Source: Stereocaulon alpinum (Eukaryota > Ascomycota > Lecanoromycetes > Lecanorales > Stereocaulaceae). From it: a stretch of DNA of 64,000 nucleotides. The DNA is taken from positions 83,011 through 147,010 of the forward strand of contig JAEUBA010000083.1 in NCBI GenBank assembly GCA_018257865.1, given 5' to 3'. Within the stretch, counting starts at the first letter, position 1. Each line of letters starts with the position of its first letter. The notes below the pieces were generated by a model. It did not search any database. It was not told where the DNA came from and saw only the letters and a list, made by a program, of their open reading frames with translations. The translations under genes were made by a program, and so were the position numbers. Shown here piece after piece: positions 10,989 to 20,954 of this stretch.

Positions 10989-11442
10989 AGCCGGCTGGGC
11001 AGCTCCGTGCCAAACGGAGTTATTAGAGTAGCTTTTAATGTGAAGCTGCGTAGCTGCTAGGCACGCATGCGCTATCGCAGGATATGGCAAATAGACGTTT
11101 GCGAAGTACAATTCTTCAGATTGCTAATAGAGCTAGGAAATAAGGAAGGAAGATATTATGGCGTACGGAGTACACGATTAAAGTCCCTTGCCGCTCCCTT
11201 GCCAAGCGTGCTGAGAACTTCGCCTATCATGCTAGAAGAGGACACCCCCCTCGCAGGGGTGATACGGCACCCCGTCTGGGTGATGAATGCTTCATTCGAG
11301 CAGCCAAAAAGCACGCGCTCTCAGAAACGACCGCTGAGATACCTAATAAAAGGGAGCGGTGCGCCGCCCGTCTTGGCTCTTCTATTCTTACTCCTGTAAC
11401 CCAAAGTTTACAACTACCATCTTCCCCACAATTATCCTCGGC
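10989..11442. other. 5' flank of gag; no LTR found
   Basis: The region upstream (on the minus strand) of the gag start should hold a leader and 5' LTR. I find no match to the 3' LTR-type repeat of 8650-9020, so either the 5' LTR is lost or the LTR pairing is wrong. A 110-codon plus-strand ORF (11067-11399) has no recognisable features. Confidence 0.4.
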
Positions 11443-11940
11443 TCTGCTTTCTATTCTATGCGGCCTATGGCCGTATAGATATATCGCCAGCAGAGCTGCT
11501 GGAGAGAGCTACAGCTAACGGCTACAAGCAGGGAGCTCATCAGGAAGAGGATAGCAAGAGGGACAAAATAAAGTATGTGAAGAAGACCCCAAGGAATCAG
11601 GACATTGTGTTGAGGCGCTATGAGAAGTAAGTTCAGACATCGATTCGGTCCCCTATCACAAGATGTATACTTACCCAGTTGAGCAGATGCGCGGTTGCTT
11701 TCGAAAAGAAGGAGCAGGACACGGGAGAGGCACTTCTCGGTAATGAAGCCGCGGTCGACGTCCCCTATACCATAGGAGCACGCAGTCTTCGAGAAGGTTT
11801 ATCTCCTCTCGATCTTGCCACTATGAAGGGCTTCCTTCGCTTTGTCATCGCCACCAGCTGAGGAATCATCGACGACGGACAGAAAAAGGTCACCGTCGAT
11901 TTAATGAATACATTTGCGGAGTGGTCAACCGTCAGGTGTA
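11443..11940 (+). pseudogene. Decayed fungal gene, resembles FluG/DUF3435-type N-terminus
   Basis: A plus-strand frame from about 11443 runs through IKYVKKTPRNQDIVLRRYE to a GTAAGT donor at about 11629. After a roughly 55-nt intron ending near 11683, a second exon continues through GLSPLDLATMKGFLRFVIATS to a TGA at 11859, after which the same frame continues for about 20 codons. The arrangement (short basic segment on many-round recombinase-like proteins, then a GFLRF..ATS helix) reminds me of the N-termini of fungal FluG-domain/DUF3435 proteins. The resemblance is from memory and short. The stop after IATS suggests a CAR-to-TGA/TAG type loss or other decay. No downstream catalytic part was found. 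Confidence 0.3.
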
Positions 11941-12449
11941 GGGTTCTAGAGCCTTAGCCAGTTTACCGTTTCTCCCGCTGTTACTCTTCACTACTGCTCT
12001 TCCTCACACCAAACAGCTCTTTGGCGTGGGGTAGTATTGCCAACGCTCCATTACCATTCTCCCTCAGACTTCCATCCGTCTTCCTTGCCGGTTGTCCGCC
12101 AGAAGTTATGAGATGTGACTTGAGCGATTTCCTAGACTTCTCCGTAGACCAACGCCTTCTTGAGCACGATGCGAGGTACTTCGACCGGCGAAGAACTGTA
12201 AGTTGGCTCTAATCCGTTACCAAATGCGACAATATCTATAGATGGCCTTTTCAACCCCACCTATAGTACCGCTCTCTTCTCTCTTCTGGTTTCCGTTCTC
12301 CGATATATTGCGTTCGTTGTTGGATAGCGTTACAGAGCTTGGTCCCTGAGCTGGTCTGGTATTAGGCTGGATTTGTCACGAACAGAGTCATACGTTGTAT
12401 CGATGTTGATCCACCTCCACCGATGAGCGTATAAGAAAAGACTCCCCCG

Positions 12450-13260
12450 AATTTCCATGTGTGAGTTTTAGGTGCAGTCAGTGTATGCAAGGCGGCAAAT
12501 TGTATGCATTCCCAAGACTGTCTTTCCGAACAAGTCTCCACATAAGGAGGCCTGCGGGTACGCTGCACTATTGCAAGATTTCTGTTCCTTGCCGACTGCG
12601 TTTTCGTTATGGTAAGCTTCCCTGTTATATTGGAGAGATTGTTATTGCTCAGTGCCTAAGTACATCCCTTCGAATTAGATCGACTTATGAACAGGTTGGA
12701 ATGCTTTGTGTGTTTATCAATTTTGTCTGCCATTGCCCAACGATCCGGCGGAGGTCATCCTATGTATTTACAAATCTGACATATGAGCCGTCCTACACTG
12801 GATGAAGATGCCTTGTCATAGAGCCACAATGTATGTGCTGTCCATTCATCAGAGCTTCCACCCTCCAAGACATCCTTTCTGAACAGCCTTTCACGGAAAA
12901 GGGTCTGTAGGCGTACTGCACTACCGTAGAGTGTTATTTCCCTCGCTAATTATGTTTTCGTTCTAATAGAGGCTCCCTCTGATAGTGGAGAGATTAAATT
13001 GGCTGAGCAGTATCTCCTTTGGACCAGGTCGTTTCTGAGCCGGCCGTAACGCATTACGTATTGCCACTTTCGTCAATCACTACCCGACAGTGCATCTCAG
13101 GTCAGGCGATATGCACCAGGATGGACCCTTGCAGTGGTACCATATCTCCACTAGACGAGAATATCTTATTATGGAGCCATAATATGTGTGCTGCCTGTCC
13201 ATCGGAGATTTTCACCCTTCCCGAGACGCCATTTTATGCAGCGAATCGTAACAGTTCTCG
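12450..13260. repeat. Diverged direct repeat, period about 350 bp
   Basis: Segments at about 12460-12700 and 12830-13050, with a third start at about 13165, share blocks such as GTGTGCTG..TCCAT..GAG..TTCACCCT, CTGCACTA and GTTTTCGTT. The spacing is 345-360 bp. The sequence is degenerate (roughly two thirds matching by eye) and ORFs inside do not carry over between copies. Confidence 0.5.
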
Positions 13261-13833
13261 GGAGCCCTATTCTGACCAGAAGACCCATAGGTTTCCGGAA
13301 TAGATGTGCAGGACTGTGTAAGGTCTTTGGCAGAGGAGCGGAAGATCGTGACCGGCGTAATGATATGATTGATGTTTAGGAATTGTACAATTGCTAATTA
13401 ATATGTGATACACATGCAGCAAGTCATTAAATCTCTTACCTGAAATTTTGAGTGGATGCGGTACGGACGTCTACGCTTTCTATAATGGTTGAATGGCAAG
13501 TCACTAGATAGGATAATTTGAGTTATGCTTAGACACTCTGCCGTTAATCGCTTACCGATGTCAGAGCAGCCGGATTTAGCACCCTAGTCAACGTTAATAC
13601 TTTCGTGCCATTGTCTGCCTGATCCTTTATCCGTTTTTCAAATCCTTGCGCCCCTCTCCACACCCCCCGTTTAGCCCTCTAGGCTTTCCGTTCCCTGTAA
13701 AGAGCTACTAAAATACACTGACTTTAGCGTTTGCAATCCAAGACCTGAGATTCATTTTGCCCGTAAGCCCAACGAAGGCGTCCTAAATAACAGCTAAATC
13801 TTAGAACGCTAATACAAATAGCAAGTTGACTTG
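13261..13833. other. No recognisable gene; 3' flank of NLR
   Basis: AT-richer interval after the TPR-coding exon on the minus strand. It probably contains the NLR 3' untranslated region. No ORF over 65 codons and no repeat seen. Confidence 0.4.
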
Positions 13834-16704
13834 TCACAAATGAAATTTCTGCTTAAGCGAAGCCGAAAACCCCTTTTTGGGGGGCCCTAAGTGTGTAGTA
13901 TGATGTGATGATTCCTCCAGCCGGCCTAACTCTCCCTTAGTGGTTATCAGATCGCTTGTTGCAGAGGAACTAAGCTTGGATTCTTGCCATACAGTGAATG
14001 CTGCGGAAGAAGACAATGTATGGGGATGATCGGCACCTAAGATTCGGGTTCGTAGATGGATACATTCACCCATTAAATTGGTAGCCTCTGCATGTCGGCC
14101 TTGCCTTTTCCAGGTGAAGGCAAGATTGTTCATACTAGTCAGCGTATCGGGATGCTCCTCGCCTAGCACCCTCTTGCTTGTCTCCACCACCTGTACCTCC
14201 AGCTCTTCAGCCTCCTTCCAGCGTCCCTGATCCCGGTATGTTGAAGCCAGGTTAGCTATGCTGGTTAGCGTGGAGGGATGCTCCTCGCCTAGCACCCTCT
14301 TCTTTGTCTCCATCACCTGTACCTCCAGCTCTTCAGCCTCCTTCCAGCGTCCCTGATCCCGGTATGTCGAAGCCAGGTTGGCTATGCTGGTCAGCGTGGA
14401 GGGATGCTCCTCGCCTAGCACCCTCTTGCTTGTCTCTATCACCTGTACCTCCAGCTCTTCAGCCTCCTTCCAGCGTCCCTGATTCCGGTATGTCGAAGCC
14501 AGGTTGGCCATGCTGCTTAGTATAGAGGGATGCTCCTCGCCTAGCACCCTCTTGCTTGTCTCTATCACCCGCACCTCCAGCTCTTCAGCCTCCTTCCAGC
14601 GTCCCTGATTCCGGTATGTCGAAGCTAGGTTGGCTATGCTGGTTAGCGTAGAGGGATGCTCCTCGCCTAGCACCCTCTTGCTTATCTCCACCACCTGTAC
14701 CTCCAGCTCTTCAGCCTCCTTCCAGCGTCCCTGATCCCGGTATGTCGAAGCTAGGTTAGCTATGCTGGTCAGCGTAGAGGGATGCTCCTCGCCTAGCACC
14801 CTCTTACTTGTCTCCATCACCTGTACCTCCAGCTCTTCAGCCTCCTTCCAGCGTCCCTGATTCCGGTATGTTGAAGCCAGGTTGGCCATGCTGGTTAGCG
14901 TAGAGGGATACTCCTCGCCTAGCACCCTCTTCTTTGTCTCCATCACCTGTACCTCCAGCTCTTCAGCCTCCTTCCAGCGTCCCTGATTCCAATATGTCGA
15001 AGCTAGGTTGGCTATACTGGTCAGCGTGGAGGGATGCTCCTCGCCTAAGATAGTTCTTTTCTGGTCCCATGTCCGCTTGTTCATCCCTGCTGCTTTCCGA
15101 TAGAGCCCACACTCGTCTGAATACACCGCAGCCCACGTACTCGCATCTAAGAGATCAGTATTCGTAAGCCCATATTGCTCTGCAGAGGCCTCTAGAGATT
15201 CAATATGGCTGACAAACTGACCACATCGGCTCCAATTTCGCGGAGACCGGCGATCACCAATTTCCTTAAAGGCTACGCAAACGACGTATATTGCCGCTTC
15301 CAGCCACTGCCCTCGTTCCGTATCAGCCATAAGCTTCGACCGAAGTAGAAATTGGACCAGGTCATGGATCCGTAGTATACGTTCAGATCCCTCCAGCATC
15401 TAAACCGCTAGGGATAGCCGCTGGATCTCTTGGATGGCCTTAGAGAGGCGCGTTCGAGACCGGAACAAGTCTATCACTGCTTCAAGCTCAGCGAGTGCTC
15501 GTGCTGGAGGTACGTTACGCCGATCGTCCCGGTGCAGAGCGCCACATCCTTGCGTGAAGATACTGATCGGGATGGTTTCAGGGTCACAGAAGCATAGAAC
15601 CCGAAGAAGAGTCAAGGCGTCCGGGAATGTCCCTTGGATCTGGTTTAGAGCCGGCGTAAAAGTAGCTGCCACTGATTTCTCTTCATAGCGTGAGAGATCA
15701 TTCTCCCATGAAAGGATCTAGCTTATCGTCAGCCTTCACTCCCAAGGATTCATAATCTGTTCTCACCTCAATTGCCTCCTCGCTCTTATATAGATTAAGA
15801 AGTTCTTTTGGGCTGCTTCCAGTATCCCTCATATACGATGCAGCTTGTTCGATTGCCAGAGGCAAGTTTCCCACCGACCGGACGACCTGTTCAGCATCCG
15901 TATAGCTCGCTTTCCTTCTGCCTTCTCGCTCTATTCCAGCGCCGGCTGAGAGCATCGCCACCGCATCGCCGATCCCTAGCGGCTGCAAAGCCAGCTGGGA
16001 TGATTCTCCCGGGGCAGTAAACACTTCCGCAGTCTTCGCCGTCCGAGTGGTAAAGAGAAGCCGACCCCCGCTGTTCCTTCGTGGAAGCATATCACGAAGC
16101 ATCGCAGTCGTCTCCAGAGTCACATTATCAAGGATGACCAACCAGCTCCTCGCAGCGGTCGGATCTTCCAACCAAGCTCGCGCCACAGCAAGCTTGGTGA
16201 CCTGGTCTAGGGTATGTCGCCCAGGGAGACGGAGAAGATCCACCAGCTTAGAGAAGTCCCGGGTCAACTTCTCCACCGACGCTGCAGACACCCAAAAGAT
16301 ATAGGTATATTGGCTTCTCTGGGATGCATAAGTAGCAACCTTCAAGGCCAGCTGTGTTTTCCCCACTCCCGGCATCCCGTGTATAACGCAGCGTGCCGGG
16401 AGCTCCCCGGAGGATGTGCTGAACATACGATCAATCTGTTGCAGCTCATCACCTCGACCTGTGAAATACGAGGAGAGGATGGAGTCGGGTAACTCGCAGA
16501 CACTCGTGGGAGGCCTGTTGTCTGCGCTTGGTAAGCTATATTACCAGCAGACGCAGCTCTCTATGATCTACACGTACCAGAGCTGGGATCGAAATAGATC
16601 GGGGCGCCGTTGGTGTTGAAGCTGTTTCCCAGGAACTGCCCACCTCCATGGCTACGGTAATCCCCATCGAATCTGTTCTCTACCCAAGTGCTGCTTCTTT
16701 GCAT
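13834..16704 (-). CDS. NLR protein: amyloid-like motif, NB-ARC, TPR (one in-frame stop)
   Basis: Minus-strand exons 16704-16578, 16521-15767 and 15717-13834; introns are 56 nt (GTACGT donor, GCGCAG acceptor) and 49 nt (GTGAGA donor, GCTGAC branch, CTAG acceptor), and both preserve frame. Residues 10-38 form a G/N/F-rich motif. NB-ARC follows: P-loop GMPGVGKT at residues 91-98, Walker B-like SWLVILDN, and a GLPLA-like NLPLAIEQAA. A winged-helix-like region follows, then seven near-identical 42-residue TPR units plus one diverged. Such STAND proteins sense ligands through the TPRs, oligomerise through NB-ARC and trigger cell-death effectors in heterokaryon incompatibility or defence. The start is the first ATG after an in-frame TGA. 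A TAG at 15400-15402 (codon 400) cuts the TPRs off, probably from CAG. If not read through, the gene is a truncated NB-ARC or a pseudogene. Confidence 0.85.
14176..15057 (-). repeat. TPR array, seven 126-bp units
   Basis: Seven tandem 126-bp units encode 42-residue repeats of the type RVLGEEHPSTLTS..ANLASTY..QGRWKEAEELEV. They differ at only a few positions, mostly the pair before QGRW (RN, RD or WN) and the end (ETSK, ETKK, EISK). An eighth diverged unit follows to 14050. Such high internal identity is typical of fungal NLR recognition domains that change by unequal exchange. Confidence 0.95.
16591..16677 (-). other. Amyloid-signalling-like motif of NLR (residues 10-38)
   Basis: 29 codons beginning NRFDGDYRSHGGG and ending with FLGNSFNTNG followed by APIYF. 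The match with the esterase tail motif at 18161-18247 is ungapped, with 11 of 29 identical positions: N1, F3, G5, S9, G12, G17, N18, F20, N21, G24, F29. The placement at the extreme N-terminus, before NB-ARC, is that of known fungal prion-type signalling motifs (HRAM, sigma, PP). I cannot assign it to one of these classes. Confidence 0.75.
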
Positions 16705-16868
16705 ATCGGCTGGGCATGCACTGTCATTATGGTGGTCGTACGCCTGTGTGTGAAGAGTGATCGAGCTTCGTCCCGGTAGCTCTCGGCTGAGTCATGCAAT
16801 GTAATTGGACACCTCGGCTAATTGCAAGGTCGATCATAACAGGGCAAATCAGCCATAGCAAGACCATC
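16705..16868. promoter_or_regulatory. Shared divergent promoter of NLR and esterase
   Basis: 164 bp separate the two start codons, which face away from each other, so both genes must take their promoters from this stretch or from each other's 5' exon. No clear TATA box is seen. Coordinated transcription is inferred from the geometry alone. Confidence 0.6.
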
Positions 16869-17962
16869 ATGACCGCTATCATCCGCAAATTGTGGTCTCG
16901 GAAAGGCGAGGTCGAGCCTCAAAGCATAAGCGAGGGCCTGAGTAAGACTGAGCGGCTCGCGCCTACCCCAACCTTAGGCCCGCGAGTGGTGAATCCAGGC
17001 CCAGTGGATGCGGTGATTGAGTGAGGATATCCCAACCACTTCGTGCTTTCTAGCACTAATCCAAAACCCTAGTATCGTATTCATTCACGGCCTTACGGGT
17101 GGCAGGGAGTCCACATGGACGGCGAAGGGCGCGGTGGCCGGCTGGCCGGAATCACTCCTCCCCAACGATCTCCCTCAAGCTAGGATTATTATGTACGGTT
17201 ACGATGCGGATGTGGTCAACTTTTGGTCGATGGCATCCCAGAATTCGATCGGCGACCATAGTCAAAAATTCTTGTTATCGCTCGCCAATCTGCGAGATAG
17301 CACAAACACTGTTGGTTCAAGGGCTGTTACCCCAGCTACTCGACTGATTCTTCTCCTACAGAGCACAAGACCGCTCGCATTCGTTGCGCATAGTATGGGC
17401 GGAATTGTTTGTCAAGATGTAAGATAGCATTTGCCTTATTTAAGGACTAAACCTGAGATGTGATAGGCGTTATTGAAATCCAGGGGCAGTGCCGATGGAC
17501 ATACTCAGCGTATCCTTGAACACACAAGAGGCATTCTCTTCATAGGAACCCCACACTGTGGCTCGGGTCTTGCAGAATGGGCTGTCGTAGGCAGCAAGTT
17601 TCTCCAATACTTCCGTCGATTCAACCAGGGAACGCTCGAAATCCTTCAACAGAAATCCGAGGTCATGGCACGAATACGGCAAGATTTCCATACGATGCTG
17701 AGAGGTCGGGACCAAAGCGCAGAGAGGGAAATGGCAATCGTATGCTTTTATGAAGAACTACCAGTGCGGGCTATTGGAGAGGTAATCTTTGGTTGGAATA
17801 ACTTAGAAGTGTCTTGATGCTGACCCTGACAAGATTGTGCCAAAAACCTCAGCAACCCTTGACAGGTATACACCTATTGGCATTCGCGCAAACCATATGG
17901 ATATGACCAAGTTTTTAAGCCATCAAGATCCCGATTATCGAAATGTGCTCTCCGAGCTTTAA
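16869..17962 (+). CDS. SesB-like alpha/beta-hydrolase (serine esterase), 313 aa
   Basis: Exons 16869-17020, 17073-17418, 17467-17781 and 17834-17962. The introns are 52, 48 and 52 nt with GT-AG ends and CTAAT, CTAAAC and GCTGAC branch-like sites. Splicing keeps frame throughout. An in-frame ATG at 16794 would add 25 residues. Catalytic features: IVFIHGLTGG (oxyanion region, residues 52-61), TWTAKG, GYDADVVNFW, nucleophile Ser158 in AHSMGG, FIGTPHCGSG, and ANHMDMTKF with candidate catalytic His292. This is the esterase/lipase fold found alone or as the N-terminal effector of fungal NLRs (SesB type), thought to damage membranes on activation. It sits head to head with an NLR. TAA at 17960 ends the protein before its motif-bearing tail, and a second TAA follows at 17984. 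Confidence 0.85.
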
Positions 17963-18250
17963 AGATTTCTTCAACTCTATAAGTAACAAGCGAAAAAGGA
18001 GCCGCCTCTAGTGTCGTCTATATCCTCTACGTCCTTTAAATTCCCTAAAGGCCAGCCACATTCTCATCATGGAGCTCAAAATGAGAGTTCTCCAAAGGAG
18101 AAGTGGTATCAGACCACTGTACATGCAAAGAATGATATGAATCAGCTAACAAAGTTGACTAATACTTTTTCTGGCTCATTCCATTCCAATAGAGGCAAAA
18201 TGATTTCTGGAAATGAATTCAATTCAGGAGGTGGGTCAATGAGCTTTTAA
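17963..18250 (+). pseudogene. Severed C-terminal tail of esterase with amyloid-like motif
   Basis: Directly in frame with the esterase after TAA 17960-17962. A second TAA at 17984-17986 follows RFLQLYK, and then the frame is open to TAA 18248-18250. It encodes a Ser/His/Lys-rich linker of about 50 residues and the 29-residue motif at 18161-18247 (NTFSGSFHSNRGK, then MISGNEFNSGG and GSMSF), which pairs position for position with the NLR N-terminal motif. The GNEF core recalls the GNEY core of HET-s-type repeats. Both stops can come from CAA by a C-to-T change. No GT-AG intron removes both, so the motif is probably not translated with the esterase today. Confidence 0.75.
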
Positions 18251-18708
18251 TTCCAACAGCGAGAGATTATGGGTGTCTTCTACCAATTAATTAGCACAGC
18301 CTACTATATTAAGATAAGCACGGAGGTCTTAAGTACGAGGAGTCGGGTTAGATGTGATGGCAGGCAGTGGAATGATATGCAAAATCTAGTTTAGGGAGTT
18401 AATTGTTACCTAAACTACCTGCACGTATATCATGATCACAGAAGGGCCAAGTGAATCAAGTAATTCTGATAGAGATCGTTAGCAAGGAAGGGTTCCGGCC
18501 AGCAGGCCACCGCGCCATTCGCCGTCTATGTAGATTCACTGCTGTCGGTGAGCGCGTGAATAAATATTATACTAGAGCCTTTTAGGGAATTTAGGAAGCT
18601 TGAAGCGGTTGGTTATTGCTCACCCGTTCACTGTATCGACTTCGCAGGCCTTTACTGCTGATATAATACTTAGTAACAGCTGGACTCTCCGAACAACGGA
18701 GCGGTTGA
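18251..18708. other. No recognisable gene
   Basis: Spacer between the esterase tail and a TPR fragment. Only one short ORF from 18600, which does not look coding. Confidence 0.4.
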
Positions 18709-18906
18709 GATATCCAATCAGACGGCAGGGGCTCCACCGAGAGCTACCGGAATCAGGGACGCTGGAAAGAGGCCATCTCCATGATGAAAAGATGCTTCAA
18801 GCTACAAAAACAGGTCCTTGGCCCTGGCTATCCAGACACGGAGGCCTCGCTTGAAGCTCTGCATGGGTGGAAAGATGGAGAAAAGGAACTGGAACACCCA
18901 AATTAA
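18709..18906 (+). pseudogene. C-terminal TPR fragment of a second NLR
   Basis: After a TGA at 18706-18708 the frame is open for 65 codons to TAA 18904-18906. From 18745 it reads YRNQGRWKEAISMMKRC, then a QKQVLGPGYPDTEASL stretch. This is the last TPR unit plus end of a fungal NB-ARC/TPR or kinesin-light-chain-like protein, in the same style as the array at 14176-15057 but on the other strand. The rest of that gene is missing. It shows a second NLR once existed here, or that an inverted partial duplication occurred. Confidence 0.65.
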
Positions 18907-19259
18907 TTTATCTAGTGTTATGTAGTAAGAGCTGCTATCTACATTAGTATGTCTTTATTTAAGTCTTAGAGCAATTATCAAGCATCGACAGTGGACGGCT
19001 TAAAGACGCCTGGCGGAGGAACTCCTTGATCTTTCCGTGATCAATTGGCATTGAAAACAAAGCCGTTGCTACAATGTTGTCACATAGTAGTAGTAGAATT
19101 CTAGTGGTGGTAAGCTCATTTTATTGCTTCTACAGTAGAGATTGACTAAGTAGAAATGCTACGGAATGTTTGTCGAGCAGTGTGTATCATCCCTGCTTTG
19201 TGATAGCACGCCTCGAAGCTGCTGACGCTATTGCATTTGCCTAACTCAATACAAAGCTG
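18907..19259. other. No recognisable gene
   Basis: About 350 bp with no ORF, domain or repeat noticed. Confidence 0.4.
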
Positions 19260-19787
19260 CAGTATGAGCGCCGACACCAACCTCAATTCTTCAGGACTGG
19301 GGACTCCGCGTTAATACGACTGCACCACGGCTATGACATCCCCGCCACCAAGCTCACTGGCCGTAAGTATGGCCAACAATATGTTGGGCCGTTTCAAGTC
19401 CTTGACTGAGTCAGACGTCTGGCCTATTGACTCGACATTCCTTCGAACTAGAAGATATACCCCTGTTTTGAGCGTAGCATAGCTAGAACCGCGCCCTGAC
19501 CCAAGAGTGGATCCGTATCACCGTGAACGCCCTGAAAAACTGCCGTCGGTGTACGTCTAAGGGATACTGAAGAACATAAGATGGAGAAGATCTTAAACAA
19601 GCGTGTAATACGCAAGGGACACGATTTCTCTACTGAATACCCCGTTGAATGGAGGGGATACGGCGCCCACCATGATGAATGGATAAATATTAGCAAACTT
19701 GAGAATGCTAGTGAGGTTGTCGAAGACTATGAGATACACGCTGCTGCGTTGCCAATACCAAACCGTCGCCGGGGAAAGAAGGATTAG
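19260..19787 (+). pseudogene. Ty3/gypsy integrase end and chromodomain
   Basis: The first 150 bp read LHHGYDIPATK then KYGQQYVGPFQVLD, the integrase GPY/F module, with stops after it. The last 69 codons (19581-19787) form an open chromodomain: KILNKRVIRKG, TEYPVEWRGYG, DEWINISKLENA. The aromatic residues around VEWRGYG are kept. In an intact chromovirus this domain steers integration to chromatin marks. The element has lost everything upstream, and its end is followed by an LTR-like stretch to about 20040. Confidence 0.8.
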
Positions 19788-20215
19788 GGCAAGTTATTGC
19801 CTGTGTATTGTTGCCTGCATGTTGCTGCCTGCATGTTACTTGAAGGATGCTGCTTAAAAGAACACCTGTATCTAGCTACTATTTGCTGACGTCTTCTTTC
19901 GTTGCTGGCATTCTGTCATGTTACCGCGGTAGGGCGCGCCAAGCATAGGCTTGGCAAGTAGCTCTTATGAAAAAGCGTCTAGTTTGCAAGCTTTGCCCCT
20001 GGTGCAAACTTTATGTATTTAGCTAGATGATCCGGCGGAGCTAAATTAAAATGGCAATGGCTATACACATCAATTTTGGTAGGAATTGCTGCACAATCGC
20101 CGTATCTATGTATATCATAAGCAATGTTTACTTTCCTACTTTAGCGCCCATAATCGAGGACTAGTGCCGGAGTTCGGTGTTTATGCACCTACTAGCATCC
20201 AATCGGGCTTAGTTT

Positions 20216-20594
20216 GTGCGACGGTCTGCCGGTCAAAAGCTGCCTGTCGAGCCAGTCCGTCACCTCAGGAACAACAGCCTCTTCACACATCAACCTCCTA
20301 CTCCTCGAGTCTATCTACCACGAGCATTCGGGTGTCTATCACGAATACATGACAAATCAGGAACAGCAGCTTCCTCATACACCCAAGCCTCCCCCTAGAT
20401 CGAGCGCCCACTTCTCAAGTCCATCTACCACCCAGCAACTAATTGTCTATCAGCCATCACTTGCTAGCATCAACAATATCCTCATGCATCATACTCCTAC
20501 TCATCGAGTCCACCTACCACCCAGCAATCAAGTATTCATCGCGGAACCATCGCATACCAACATCAACGGCCTCCTCACTACCCCCCAAGCCTAA
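20216..20594 (+). repeat. Degenerate repeats of about 100-130 bp, Ser/Thr/Pro-rich ORF
   Basis: Three diverged units start near 20266, 20352 and 20470, each carrying CAGGAACARCAG or an equivalent, then CTACTC..CGAGTC.A.CTACCAC and a GTCTATCA block. A frame is open through all three (20214-20594, Ser/Thr/Pro/His-rich), but it may simply follow the repeat. No family recognised. Confidence 0.4.
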
Positions 20595-20954
20595 CTGCCA
20601 CTAGCATTCAGGCGTCTACCGCTAATCCATCACATATCGACCATCTTCCGGGACCCGAAAAGGTTCTCACCCTACTTCTTGAGGAGAAATCAAAAAGGAA
20701 CCGCAGTGGCATCCTATATATATATTGGCCAGGTCAGCTACACGTACTTTGGCGACTATCGTGCGCGTGGCTGGCCTGGCCGGATCAGCTCGGCTACGGC
20801 AGCATGGTCAAGAAAGTACCTGCGCAGTAAGTATCCTCATACTCCGTTGCCTATCTGCTTCTTTAATTCTTATTAACTGTGAATGAGACCATTTGTATTC
20901 ATCGAACCTGCTCCGGTTCGCTAGGCCTCCGGATGCTGACAGCAAGCTCTACAG

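Noticed and set aside
14304..14525. Plus-strand ORF over the TPR array
   Set aside because: Pro/Ser-rich repeats are simply the complement of the TPR units.
13834..15057. CRISPR-like array in the 126-bp repeats
   Set aside because: The units are coding TPR repeats without spacers.
15698..15720. Frameshift between NB-ARC and winged helix of the NLR
   Set aside because: At first the frame change looked like an indel, but a 49-nt intron (15718-15766) with GTGAGA donor, GCTGAC branch and CTAG acceptor restores the frame exactly.
16794..17024. 76-codon ORF as an independent gene
   Set aside because: It is the first exon of the esterase gene; splicing at 17021 removes its stop.
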